From contig CACZPG010000185.1 in NCBI GenBank assembly GCA_902782965.1, positions 1 through 21,312 on the forward strand: 21,312 bases of DNA, written 5' to 3'. Below the pieces are notes generated by a model. It was not told the origin of the DNA, did no database searches, and saw nothing but the letters and a program-made list of their open reading frames with translations. Made by a program: the position numbers and the translations under genes. The DNA is from an uncultured Lachnospiraceae bacterium (lineage in GTDB: Bacteria > Bacillota > Clostridia > Lachnospirales > Lachnospiraceae). Positions 14,361 through 21,170 of this stretch are shown in pieces. Within the stretch, counting starts at the first letter, position 1. Every line of letters begins with the position of its first letter.

Positions 14361-15956
14361 TTAGTTTTTCTTAACAAGAAGTGACTGTCCTGTCATTTCT
14401 GCAGGCTGCTCAAGTCCCATGATTTCAAGAAGAGTAGGAACTATGTCACACAGTTTTCCACCGTCCTTAAGTGTATAGGAATCATCATAATTGTAGAGAA
14501 TGAATGGAACAGGATTGGTTGTGTGTGCAGTATGAGGTTCACCTGTCTCATAATTCTTCATCTGCTCACAGTTTCCGTGATCTGCACAGATAAAGAGAAC
14601 TCCATCTTTCTCCTTAACTGCTTCTACCGCTTCTCCTACACATTTATCTACAGTTTCTACAGCTGCAATTGCTGCTTCAAGAACTCCTGTATGACCAACC
14701 ATATCAGGGTTAGCGAAATTGATGATTATTACATCATATTCATCAGACTTAATAGCCTTTACAAGATTCTCACATACTTCAGGAGCACTCATTTCCGGCT
14801 GAAGATCATAGGTTGCAACAGCAGGTGAATTAACCAGGATTCTGGATTCATCCTTATTAGGTTCCTCAAGTCCTCCATTGAAGAAGAAGGTTACATGAGC
14901 ATATTTCTCTGTCTCAGCAAGTCTGAGCTGCTTAAGTCCATTCTTTGCAAGGTATTCACCAAAGGTATTTGTAATCTCCTGTTTCTTGAAGGCTACGAAT
15001 TTATTAGGAATTGTTTCATCATAGTCCTTGAAGCAAACATAAGTAATTGGCATATAACCATTAGCTCTCTTAAGGAACTTAATGCATTTTGTATCGTCAG
15101 CATCTCCCGGCTGTGCCGCAATATCCTCATCTGTGAAACAGAAAGCCTTGGTTATCTCTCTTGCTCTGTCAGGACGGAAATTGAAGAATATTACAGAGTC
15201 GCCCTCCTTAACAAGTGAAAGAGGATTTCCTGATTCATCTGTGATAACTGTCGGAATAACGAACTCATCTGTAACTCCATTGTCATAAGAATCCTGCATT
15301 GCCTGAACAGGATCGGTTGCCTTGATTCCCTCTCCGATAACCAGTGAATCATAAGCCTTCTGGATACGATCCCAGTTATTATCTCTGTCCATAGCATAGT
15401 AACGACCGCTGAGAGAAGCCACCTTGCCGACTCCGATTTCCTTTGTCTTATCCACAAGTTCCTGAAGGTAATCCTTACCTGAAGCCGGTGGTGTATCTCT
15501 TCCATCAAAGAAAGGATGAATATATACGTTCTCAAAACCTTCCTTCTTACAGAGCTCAAGGATTGCATAAAGGTGTGTATTATGACTGTGAACTCCTCCG
15601 TCTGAAAGAAGTCCCCAGAGATGAAGATCACTTCCCTTTTCCTTACAATTATTGATAGCTCTGAGAAGTTCTTCGTTCTTGAAGAATTCTCCATCCTCTA
15701 TAAATTTCGTAATAAGTGTCAGATCCTGATAAATGATTCTTCCTGAACCCATATTCATATGTCCGACTTCTGAATTTCCCATCTGTCCATCAGGAAGTCC
15801 TACCGCCATTCCTGAAGCAAAACCTCTCTTATATGGGCACTCTGCTTTAAGCTTATCCATTACAGGTGTATTTGCCATATAAATAGCATTGGAGTCCTGA
15901 ATATCTGACTCACCATATCCGTCAAGAATCATTAAAACTACAGGTTTCTTACTCAT
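14361..15956 (-). CDS. gpmI: 2,3-bisphosphoglycerate-independent phosphoglycerate mutase
   Basis: This enzyme interconverts 3- and 2-phosphoglycerate in glycolysis and gluconeogenesis, in the cytoplasm, using two Mn2+ ions and a phosphoserine intermediate. The 531 residues cover the alkaline-phosphatase-like fold. LDGYG (11-15) supplies a metal Asp. The catalytic Ser62 is in GNSEVGHMNMG. HPFFDGRDTPP marks the substrate lid domain, and ADHGNCEQM and HTTNPVPF supply late metal ligands. The length is slightly above the usual ~510. A good ribosome site (AAGGAG) precedes the ATG. It has its own promoter (15995-16023) and terminator, so it is probably monocistronic and well expressed. Confidence 0.97.
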   Translation of the reverse strand: MSKKPVVLMILDGYGESDIQDSNAIYMANTPVMDKLKAECPYKRGFASGMAVGLPDGQMGNSEVGHMNMGSGRIIYQDLTLITKFIEDGEFFKNEELLRAINNCKEKGSDLHLWGLLSDGGVHSHNTHLYAILELCKKEGFENVYIHPFFDGRDTPPASGKDYLQELVDKTKEIGVGKVASLSGRYYAMDRDNNWDRIQKAYDSLVIGEGIKATDPVQAMQDSYDNGVTDEFVIPTVITDESGNPLSLVKEGDSVIFFNFRPDRAREITKAFCFTDEDIAAQPGDADDTKCIKFLKRANGYMPITYVCFKDYDETIPNKFVAFKKQEITNTFGEYLAKNGLKQLRLAETEKYAHVTFFFNGGLEEPNKDESRILVNSPAVATYDLQPEMSAPEVCENLVKAIKSDEYDVIIINFANPDMVGHTGVLEAAIAAVETVDKCVGEAVEAVKEKDGVLFICADHGNCEQMKNYETGEPHTAHTTNPVPFILYNYDDSYTLKDGGKLCDIVPTLLEIMGLEQPAEMTGQSLLVKKN

Positions 15957-15994
15957 GTTATGTATCTCCTTTTGTGATAAATTATATTAACAGT

Positions 15995-16023
15995 TATATA
16001 GTAGTAAGCCCCGGCTACATCAA
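15995..16023 (-). promoter_or_regulatory. Candidate sigma-A promoter of gpmI
   Basis: On the minus strand TTGATG (16023-16018) is followed after 17 bases by TATATA (16000-15995), 39 bases upstream of the gpmI start. It lies in the 150-base gap between the DUF4250 gene and gpmI, in which I see no other clear element. Confidence 0.55.
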
Positions 16024-16106
16024 AGTTATACATTTCTAACCTTAAGTCCAAATGTTACTATATATTATTTCAAAAATTTATGCAACCGAAAACATTTCCA
16101 ACAATC

Positions 16107-16289
16107 TTATGATTGTACGAAACGATTCCCCTCGGAATCATATCTGAAACCTGCATCAGCCAGAATATCCGTAATTTCCTTCTCGTCAGCTCCGACACTG
16201 GCGGCAAACTCTGACAAAGAAGAATAATTATCTCTAAGCTGAGTATTTATATAACTGTATAACATAATCGGATCCTTAGGCAGATTCAT
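16107..16289 (-). CDS. DUF4250 family small protein
   Basis: The 60-residue product begins MNLPKDPIMLYSYINTQLRD and ends in a GFRYDSEGNRFV motif, the recognisable DUF4250 pattern common in Clostridia. It has no signal or membrane segment. I choose the ATG at 16289 because GGAGG lies six bases upstream; an in-frame ATG 33 bases earlier lacks this and would add residues not seen in the family. It follows the EAL gene by 45 bases containing a stem-loop, so it is probably on the same transcript. The function of the family is unknown to me; the ordered helices suggest a small helix-turn-helix-like fold, which is inference. Confidence 0.85.
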   Translation of the reverse strand: MNLPKDPIMLYSYINTQLRDNYSSLSEFAASVGADEKEITDILADAGFRYDSEGNRFVQS

Positions 16290-16321
16290 TGTATCCTCCT
16301 TCGTTAATTTCTTATTGCTCA

Positions 16322-16351
16322 AATAATACCGGCTTAATCCCGGCCATTATT
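16322..16351 (-). other. Stem-loop at the end of the EAL gene
   Basis: AATAAT (16322-16327) pairs with ATTATT (16346-16351), and CCGG (16329-16332) with CCGG (16340-16343), around a seven-base loop that contains the EAL gene stop codon. The sequence after it on the minus strand is not a true T-run. It may be a weak attenuator or processing site between the EAL gene and the DUF4250 gene. Confidence 0.4.
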
Positions 16352-18235
16352 ATTCTTCTCAATAAACTCCACAAAATCATTACCCGAAATAGGTTTAGAG
16401 AAATAGAAGCCCTGAATGTAATCTATTCCCAAAGCCTTTATACCTTCAACCTGTTCCTCGGTTTCAACGCCCTCTGCCACAATCTTAAGCCCCAGTTCCT
16501 TGATCATGCCGACGGTTGCTGTCATAACTACCTGAGCTCTTTCAAGATTGAAATAGTCCTGAACCATTTTTCTGTCAAATTTAACTATCTTTACAGGCAT
16601 ATCAACTATATAGTTCAGATTCGATTCGCCTGTTCCGAAATCATCCAGAGAGAAATTACATCCGGCTTCAATCAGCTTCTTCATATTATCAAGGAGAACC
16701 GAACGCTGTATAAGAGTGGAACTTTCAGTAATCTCAAGATTAATATAACGTGGATCCAGACCTGTTCTTTCCATTATTTCCTTATATATATCCGAAAGCT
16801 TTGGATTCTCACACTGAGCTACCGACAGATTAACCTCAACATATTCGATACCCATATCATAAAGCTTTCTGTCCTTAATAAAGCGACAGGTCTTCTCAAA
16901 TACTCTTTCACCTATTTCAGCTATAAGTCCTGATTCCTCGGCTACCGGAATGAATTTACCCGGCATTATAAGTTTTCCATCTTCGCCTCTCATCCTGGCC
17001 AATGCTTCAGCAGATACAAATTTGCCGGTCTCTATGGAATAAATTGGCTGGAAGAATACCTCTATCCTGTCATTCTGAAGCGCATCCCTGATTTCCTTGG
17101 TCATATTATTGAATTCACGTATGCTCTCACCTGCAGATTCATCCAGAGTCTTAAGCTTCTCTTCTCCCTTAAAGCTATCCCTGTATCTCATATAAATGGC
17201 AACATATTCATCCAGGGAGCCTGCGGCTTTACTGTCCGGAATATACAGGAATCTCGTATTGAGATTTCCGGCCTTTCCCCAGCCCTGGTCGAATCTCTGC
17301 CTGATAACATCAAGATTGACCGCACTTTCGATTTCATTCATTTCCTGTTCATTCTTATCATAGATAAGCACAAAATCATTTCTGGAAAGTCTGAAAAGCT
17401 TAGACCCGCCAAAAGAATTAAGGTAACCTGCCATTTCCAGAAGAATAGCCTTCTCCTGTTCTTCTCCAAGCTTCCATTCTTCTTTGTTACACACGATGAT
17501 ACTGGAGAATTTCTTGATATCAGCATATTCCTGACTGATATACATATTGAAGGTATCCAGAGTAAAGCAGCCAATATTTCTGTCCAGGTAAACCTCAGGA
17601 TTCTCCAACTCCGCATACAGAATAAAAAGTCCCAGAGATGAACCAAAGCCTACAAGAAGCATATGTGGAAAAACGAACTGTATTTCAGCCGCAAACAATT
17701 CAATGATCATCCAGGTTCTTACAGCCTTTATTCTATGAGGATTCATACTTTTAGCATACACTATTGTACAGATCAGAGCAGAAAGAAGAAAAATCGGAGA
17801 GAAAACAAATGCTGCAACGACTGAAGCTCCATGAGAATATACTACCCTGCCTGCATGATAATACTCAACAGGTGCCAAAACTATTATAATAGCAGCAGAT
17901 ATAAAGAGAGCAAATACTCCCTTCTTAAAGAATTCATTTTCCCTCAGGTGAAGAACATCACTATAAGAATATACAAACGCAAAATAGGATGAGAAAACAA
18001 GAGAAATCAGATATGCCTTACACAAAGACAGTGTGACAAAAGGCGGAAGAGACGCCCTGTAGACAATACCAAGAACTGAAAGAATATCCAGTACTATACA
18101 GCCGGTATAAATGACTATACATCTCTTAAATATTCTCTCACTATACAGACCTACTGTTTCGTGTCTTACTATGAAATATATAAGTATAAGGTCAAAGAAT
18201 AACCCACATAATTGAACCTCAATATTTAAATTCAT
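16334..18235 (-). CDS. Membrane-bound EAL-domain cyclic-di-GMP phosphodiesterase with degenerate GGDEF
   Basis: The 633-residue product has about seven hydrophobic segments (~6-23, 39-60, 70-90, 104-122, 137-161, 173-190, 193-209), a likely membrane sensor. Residues ~215-365 look like a degenerate GGDEF domain with SRNDF (294-298) in the signature position, so synthesis is unlikely. The EAL domain (~388-628) keeps EALARM (410-415), VNLS, EITES (501-505), DDFGTG (531-536), KFD (552-554), AEGVET (587-592) and QGFYFSKP (608-615), so hydrolysis of c-di-GMP to pGpG is expected. I start at 18235, where GGAGGGG lies just upstream; an ATG 36 bases earlier lacks a ribosome site. An extended -10 promoter lies upstream, and the DUF4250 gene follows. 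The membrane domain family is not recognised. Confidence 0.9.
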   Translation of the reverse strand: MNLNIEVQLCGLFFDLILIYFIVRHETVGLYSERIFKRCIVIYTGCIVLDILSVLGIVYRASLPPFVTLSLCKAYLISLVFSSYFAFVYSYSDVLHLRENEFFKKGVFALFISAAIIIVLAPVEYYHAGRVVYSHGASVVAAFVFSPIFLLSALICTIVYAKSMNPHRIKAVRTWMIIELFAAEIQFVFPHMLLVGFGSSLGLFILYAELENPEVYLDRNIGCFTLDTFNMYISQEYADIKKFSSIIVCNKEEWKLGEEQEKAILLEMAGYLNSFGGSKLFRLSRNDFVLIYDKNEQEMNEIESAVNLDVIRQRFDQGWGKAGNLNTRFLYIPDSKAAGSLDEYVAIYMRYRDSFKGEEKLKTLDESAGESIREFNNMTKEIRDALQNDRIEVFFQPIYSIETGKFVSAEALARMRGEDGKLIMPGKFIPVAEESGLIAEIGERVFEKTCRFIKDRKLYDMGIEYVEVNLSVAQCENPKLSDIYKEIMERTGLDPRYINLEITESSTLIQRSVLLDNMKKLIEAGCNFSLDDFGTGESNLNYIVDMPVKIVKFDRKMVQDYFNLERAQVVMTATVGMIKELGLKIVAEGVETEEQVEGIKALGIDYIQGFYFSKPISGNDFVEFIEKNNNGRD

Positions 18236-18282
18236 AGCTCCCCTCCAAAATATATGCTGAAATAGCCACATATATTATGTTA

Positions 18283-18291
18283 ATTATATCA
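18283..18291 (-). promoter_or_regulatory. Extended -10 promoter of the EAL gene
   Basis: On the minus strand TGA-TATAAT (18291-18283) forms an extended -10 box, 48 bases upstream of the EAL start. The -35 region (around 18306-18311) is weak, as is common with extended -10 promoters. It is part of the 167-base divergent region shared with the polymerase gene. Confidence 0.55.
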
Positions 18292-18328
18292 TATCCCCAA
18301 AGTTAATGCATCCGAATGTTTTCGACGG

Positions 18329-18357
18329 TTGTTTTATATTGGGAGTTATGTCATAAT
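18329..18357 (+). promoter_or_regulatory. Promoter of the Y-family polymerase gene
   Basis: TTGTTT (18329-18334) is followed after 17 bases by CATAAT (18352-18357), with an extended -10 TG at 18349-18350. The elements sit inside an inverted repeat: CATCCGA (18309-18315) and TCGGATG (18357-18363) flank them, so a regulator could bracket the promoter. A canonical LexA box is not seen. Confidence 0.55.
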
Positions 18358-18402
18358 CGGATGTGATAATCTTAAGGTTTAATAAATCTACGGAGGAATA
18401 TT

Positions 18403-19782
18403 ATGGAAAACAAAATGCGATATATTGCCATAGATCTGAAGTCCTTCTACGCCTCCGTTGAATGTTTTGAAAGAGGCCTTGATCCACTGACTACCAATCT
18501 TGTGGTTGCAGATGAATCAAGAACTGACAAGACCATTTGTCTCGCAGTTTCTCCTTCATTAAAGGCCTACGGTATTTCAGGAAGAGCCAGACTCTTTGAA
18601 GTGAAGAAAGCCCTAGGCGATATAGAGAAACGTACCGGCAAGCATATAGATTTCATTATCGCTCCACCAAGAATGGCACTATATATCAAATACTCCACAC
18701 TTATCTACAACACCTATCTTAATTACATTTCTGAAGATGATATTCATGTTTACAGCATAGATGAAGTATTTATTGATGCCGGAAGCTATCTGAAGAATTA
18801 CCATATGACGGCTCATGAACTGGCCATTACCATGATAAGAAGAGTACTGTCTGAAACCGGAATCACGGCTACTGCAGGAATCGGGACCAATATGTATCTG
18901 GCTAAGATAGCAATGGATATAGTTGCCAAGCATATGGAAGCTGATAAAGATGGAGTGAGAATAGCTGAGCTGGATGAGATGTCCTACCGGCGTATACTCT
19001 GGGGGCATAAACCCATCACAGACTTCTGGCGTATCGGAAGAGGCACCGCAAGAAGGCTTGAAAAAATCAGTGTATATACAATGGGAGATCTGGCCCGTGA
19101 AAGCCTTTATAACGAGGAATATCTGTATAAGCTGTTTGGAATCGACGCCGAAATTCTGATAGATCATGCCTGGGGAATTGAACCCACCGAAATCAGCGAT
19201 ATCAAGAATTACAAAACCGATTCCAGATCCTTATCCTCCGGACAGGTTCTTAAGGAGCCCTATAGCACCGAGAAAGCCCGGATCATTGTAAGTGAAATGA
19301 CTGAAAACCTGGTGCTTGATATGGTTCGAAAAGGATTCATATCCTCTTCTTTCACCTTAATGATTAATTATGACAGAGAAAACGTTGATAACGATACCTA
19401 TCACGGTGAAGTCCAGATGGATTATTATGGAAGAGTTGTTCCTGTTCCCTCTCACGGCACGGCCAATTTCGGAAAACTGACCAGCTCCACCAGTGTGATC
19501 AAAGATCATATGCTGAAGCTGTATGACAGGATTGTGACACCCGGCGTTTCCGTCAGGAGAATCACGATTTCCGCCAACGACCTGAAAGAAGAACAGTCCA
19601 GTTATATCCAATATGATATATTCACTGACGTTGAGAAAGAGGAACAGGAAAGAAAGCTTCAGAAAGCAATGATAGAGATTCAGGACAGATTCGGCAAGAA
19701 CGCAATGCTAAAAGGAACGGATCTGCTTGATGGAGCAACTACAATAGAACGAAATTCCCAGATAGGCGGACATCGGAGCTGA
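18403..19782 (+). CDS. Y-family DNA polymerase (UmuC/UvrX-type translesion polymerase)
   Basis: This 459-residue error-prone polymerase is of the Gram-positive ImpB/MucB/SamB type. Catalytic metal ligands are Asp11 (IAIDLKSFYASVE) and Asp120-Glu121 (YSIDEVFID). Phe15-Tyr16 occupy the steric-gate position. The palm continues with GIGTNMYLAKIAMD, followed by a helix-hairpin-helix thumb (~205-230) and the little-finger domain (~275-395). QYDIF (403-407) is a plausible beta-clamp-binding motif, and the RNSQIGGHRS tail is typical of Clostridial members. The ribosome site is GGAGG, seven bases before ATG. It is followed by a YolD-like gene, the arrangement known for UvrX/YqjW with YolD/YqjX. DNA-damage induction is expected for the family, but no clear LexA box is seen. 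Confidence 0.93.
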   Translation: MENKMRYIAIDLKSFYASVECFERGLDPLTTNLVVADESRTDKTICLAVSPSLKAYGISGRARLFEVKKALGDIEKRTGKHIDFIIAPPRMALYIKYSTLIYNTYLNYISEDDIHVYSIDEVFIDAGSYLKNYHMTAHELAITMIRRVLSETGITATAGIGTNMYLAKIAMDIVAKHMEADKDGVRIAELDEMSYRRILWGHKPITDFWRIGRGTARRLEKISVYTMGDLARESLYNEEYLYKLFGIDAEILIDHAWGIEPTEISDIKNYKTDSRSLSSGQVLKEPYSTEKARIIVSEMTENLVLDMVRKGFISSSFTLMINYDRENVDNDTYHGEVQMDYYGRVVPVPSHGTANFGKLTSSTSVIKDHMLKLYDRIVTPGVSVRRITISANDLKEEQSSYIQYDIFTDVEKEEQERKLQKAMIEIQDRFGKNAMLKGTDLLDGATTIERNSQIGGHRS

Positions 19783-19815
19783 CCCGTTGATATTTCTATT
19801 CTGCCGGATCAGCTC
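19776..19815 (+). other. Stem-loop between polymerase and YolD-like genes
   Basis: GAGCTGA (19776-19782, including the polymerase stop) pairs with TCAGCTC (19809-19815), and CCG (19784-19786) with CGG (19805-19807), across one C-A mismatch. No T-run follows, so it is unlikely to stop transcription fully. It could slow decay or adjust expression of the downstream small gene. Confidence 0.4.
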
Positions 19816-19881
19816 TCACGGATTTACAGTCCCCGAAACTATGATAATACTCTAAACCAACGATTTCCGGAGGTTACCTGA

Positions 19882-20082
19882 ATGAATTCACATGAATATG
19901 ACGATATAATAAATAAAAGCCGTCCCGAACATAACGGTGACGACTTCGATATAAAACACCCCAAGATGTCCCGCGGAGCCAGGGCCAAGATATTTGCGCC
20001 TTTTGCCGCCCTGAAAGGACATAACGAAGCTTTGGAAGAAACAGGCAGGACTCACGCCCTGCCTGAAAACTACAAATTCTGA
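19882..20082 (+). CDS. YolD-like small protein, partner of the Y-family polymerase
   Basis: The 66-residue product carries the core pattern PKMSRGARAKIFAPFAALKG (28-47), which resembles the short YolD-like proteins encoded next to Y-family polymerases in Firmicutes (compare RGxxKWxPFxxL). The N-terminus is acidic and polar, with no signal or membrane segment. A clear GGAGGTT precedes the ATG, and the gene lies 99 bases after the polymerase stop on the same strand, so the two are probably co-expressed. YolD relatives have been linked to the polymerase accessory role of UmuD, but a mechanism is not established. The last 40 bases also hold a hairpin that serves the convergent gene. Confidence 0.75.
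   Translation: MNSHEYDDIINKSRPEHNGDDFDIKHPKMSRGARAKIFAPFAALKGHNEALEETGRTHALPENYKF
20034..20065 (-). terminator. Terminator of the DUF4190 gene, inside the YolD-like coding region
   Basis: CAGGCAGG (20042-20049) and CCTGCCTG (20058-20065) form a perfect 8-bp GC-rich stem with an eight-base loop. On the minus strand it is followed by TTTCTTCC, so it can act as a terminator 20 bases past the DUF4190 stop. It lies within the 3' end of the convergent YolD-like gene. On the plus strand it is followed by AAAAC and should not terminate. Confidence 0.6.
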
Positions 20083-20085
20083 AAA

Positions 20086-21003
20086 TTACATTTCTTTTGC
20101 TACCATAATTCCAAATACTATATATCCAACAATTATAAGGATATTAATTATTAATCCTATAATTCCAAGAACCCATCCTGCTCTTGCCTTACCACTTGTA
20201 TTTCCTGCATTAATAGCTGTTCTGCTTAGTATCATTCCGATAGGTGCTGTAATGATACCGAAACAGCAGAGAACTGAAAGAATAGAACAGATAAGTCCAC
20301 CAAGTGCTTTACCATCCTCCGGCTCTGCACTTGTATAGGAAGATGTCTGATAATTCGGAACCGAATTAGAATATGTCTGATTACCACTATAAGGACTTGA
20401 GCCATAATTCTGTGATCCACCGGTCTGACCGGCACCATAACTCTGATTCATTCCTGTGGCTGGAGCTGCACCAAAATTCTGCGGCTGTCCGTAAGGATCC
20501 TGTCCACCCATATTCTGTGGCTGTCCATATGGATCCTGTCCACCCATATTCTGGGGCTGTCCGTAAGGATCCTGTCCACCTATATTCTGTGGCTGTCCGT
20601 AAGGATCCTGTCCGCCCATACCCGGCTGACTACCATAACTCTGGCCTGCTGAAGGCTGACTGTTATTTACAGGATTTCCGAACATATCCATTTCCTGCTC
20701 AGGCTGTCCATATGGATCCTGCACAGGCTCCATAGCCGGCTGTCCTGTATATGGATTTGCATCTGCTGCCGGTGCTGCTTCCGGTATTGGTGATGTATAC
20801 GGATTTGCATCTGCTGCCGGTGCCGCTTCCGGTACTGGTGATGTATACGGATTTGCATCTGCTGCCGGTGCTGCCTCCGGTACTGGTGATGTATACGGAT
20901 TTGCATCTGCTGCCGGTGCTGCTTCCGGCACCGGTGCCCCATATGGATTTACAGGCTCTGTTGGCTGTCCATATGGATTCTGATTCATTTGGTTGTCGTC
21001 CAT
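20086..21003 (-). CDS. DUF4190 membrane protein with repeat-rich Pro/Gly/Gln N-terminus
   Basis: The 305-residue protein has a disordered N-terminal two-thirds. It contains four 16-residue units of the type NPYTSPVPEAAPAADA (~20-83) and about four 12-residue units of the type GGQDPYGQPQNM (~126-174), then a Ser/Tyr/Asn-rich linker. Residues ~225-305 form a DUF4190-like domain with two membrane helices (GGLICSILSVLCCFGIITAPIGMIL and GWVLGIIGLIINILIIVGYIVFGIM), probably with the long tail in the cytoplasm because there is no signal peptide. I start it at 21003 (MDDNQM), with GGGAGG six bases upstream, rather than at an ATG 15 bases earlier. Function is unknown; tails of this kind often mediate weak protein contacts. 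It has its own promoter and terminator. Confidence 0.88.
   Translation of the reverse strand: MDDNQMNQNPYGQPTEPVNPYGAPVPEAAPAADANPYTSPVPEAAPAADANPYTSPVPEAAPAADANPYTSPIPEAAPAADANPYTGQPAMEPVQDPYGQPEQEMDMFGNPVNNSQPSAGQSYGSQPGMGGQDPYGQPQNIGGQDPYGQPQNMGGQDPYGQPQNMGGQDPYGQPQNFGAAPATGMNQSYGAGQTGGSQNYGSSPYSGNQTYSNSVPNYQTSSYTSAEPEDGKALGGLICSILSVLCCFGIITAPIGMILSRTAINAGNTSGKARAGWVLGIIGLIINILIIVGYIVFGIMVAKEM
20483..20626 (-). repeat. Tandem 36-bp coding repeats (4 units) in the DUF4190 gene
   Basis: Units start at 20483, 20519, 20555 and 20591 with the shared core GGCTGTCCnTAnGGATCCTG. Each encodes a 12-residue DPYGQPQNMGGQ-type motif. The units differ by only a few bases, which suggests recent expansion and possible length variation between strains. 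Confidence 0.9.
20753..20944 (-). repeat. Tandem 48-bp coding repeats (4 units) in the DUF4190 gene
   Basis: Units start at 20753, 20801, 20849 and 20897, each beginning GGATTTGCATCTGCTGCCGG. They encode 16-residue Ala/Pro-rich units. High nucleotide identity, including silent positions, points to duplication by slippage or unequal exchange. Confidence 0.92.
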
Positions 21004-21067
21004 TTCTATACCTCCCAAAAACTGAACATTTAATATTCAACTATAATGTTATTAATAAACTATGGTT

Positions 21068-21096
21068 ATTTTATATTTATGTACTCTTTTTGTCAA
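21068..21096 (-). promoter_or_regulatory. Sigma-A promoter of the DUF4190 gene
   Basis: On the minus strand TTGACA (21096-21091) and TAAAAT (21073-21068) are separated by 17 bases. Transcription would start near 21061 and leave a leader of about 58 bases before the ATG at 21003. Confidence 0.7.
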
Positions 21097-21135
21097 ATCC
21101 ACTGTCAGATTATTTTGAAAATCTACTGTCAGATT
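21095..21135 (-). repeat. Pair of 17-bp direct repeats abutting the DUF4190 -35 box
   Basis: On the minus strand AATCTGACAGTRGATTT occurs twice (21135-21119 and 21111-21095), one mismatch apart, with a 24-bp period. The proximal copy overlaps the -35 box by two bases. Each copy also has weak dyad symmetry (AATC/GATT). The layout is that of a binding site for an activator or repressor acting at this promoter; the regulator is unknown. Confidence 0.6.
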
Positions 21136-21170
21136 CGTCTTGAGATATATGCAACTTTAGACTTATCTCC

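Noticed and set aside
16099..16114. ACAATC-TTAT-GATTGT hairpin as terminator of the DUF4250 gene
   Set aside because: The stem is only six weak pairs, overlaps the stop codon region, and has no T-run after it on the minus strand.
18313..18324. CGAATGTTTTCG as a LexA/DinR box upstream of the Y-family polymerase
   Set aside because: The half sites are GAA and TTC but separated by four rather than six bases, and the C and G of GAAC/GTTC are missing. I do not call it a LexA box.
20483..20944. CRISPR-like array
   Set aside because: The repeats are directly adjacent without unique spacers, keep the reading frame, and encode a low-complexity protein tail.
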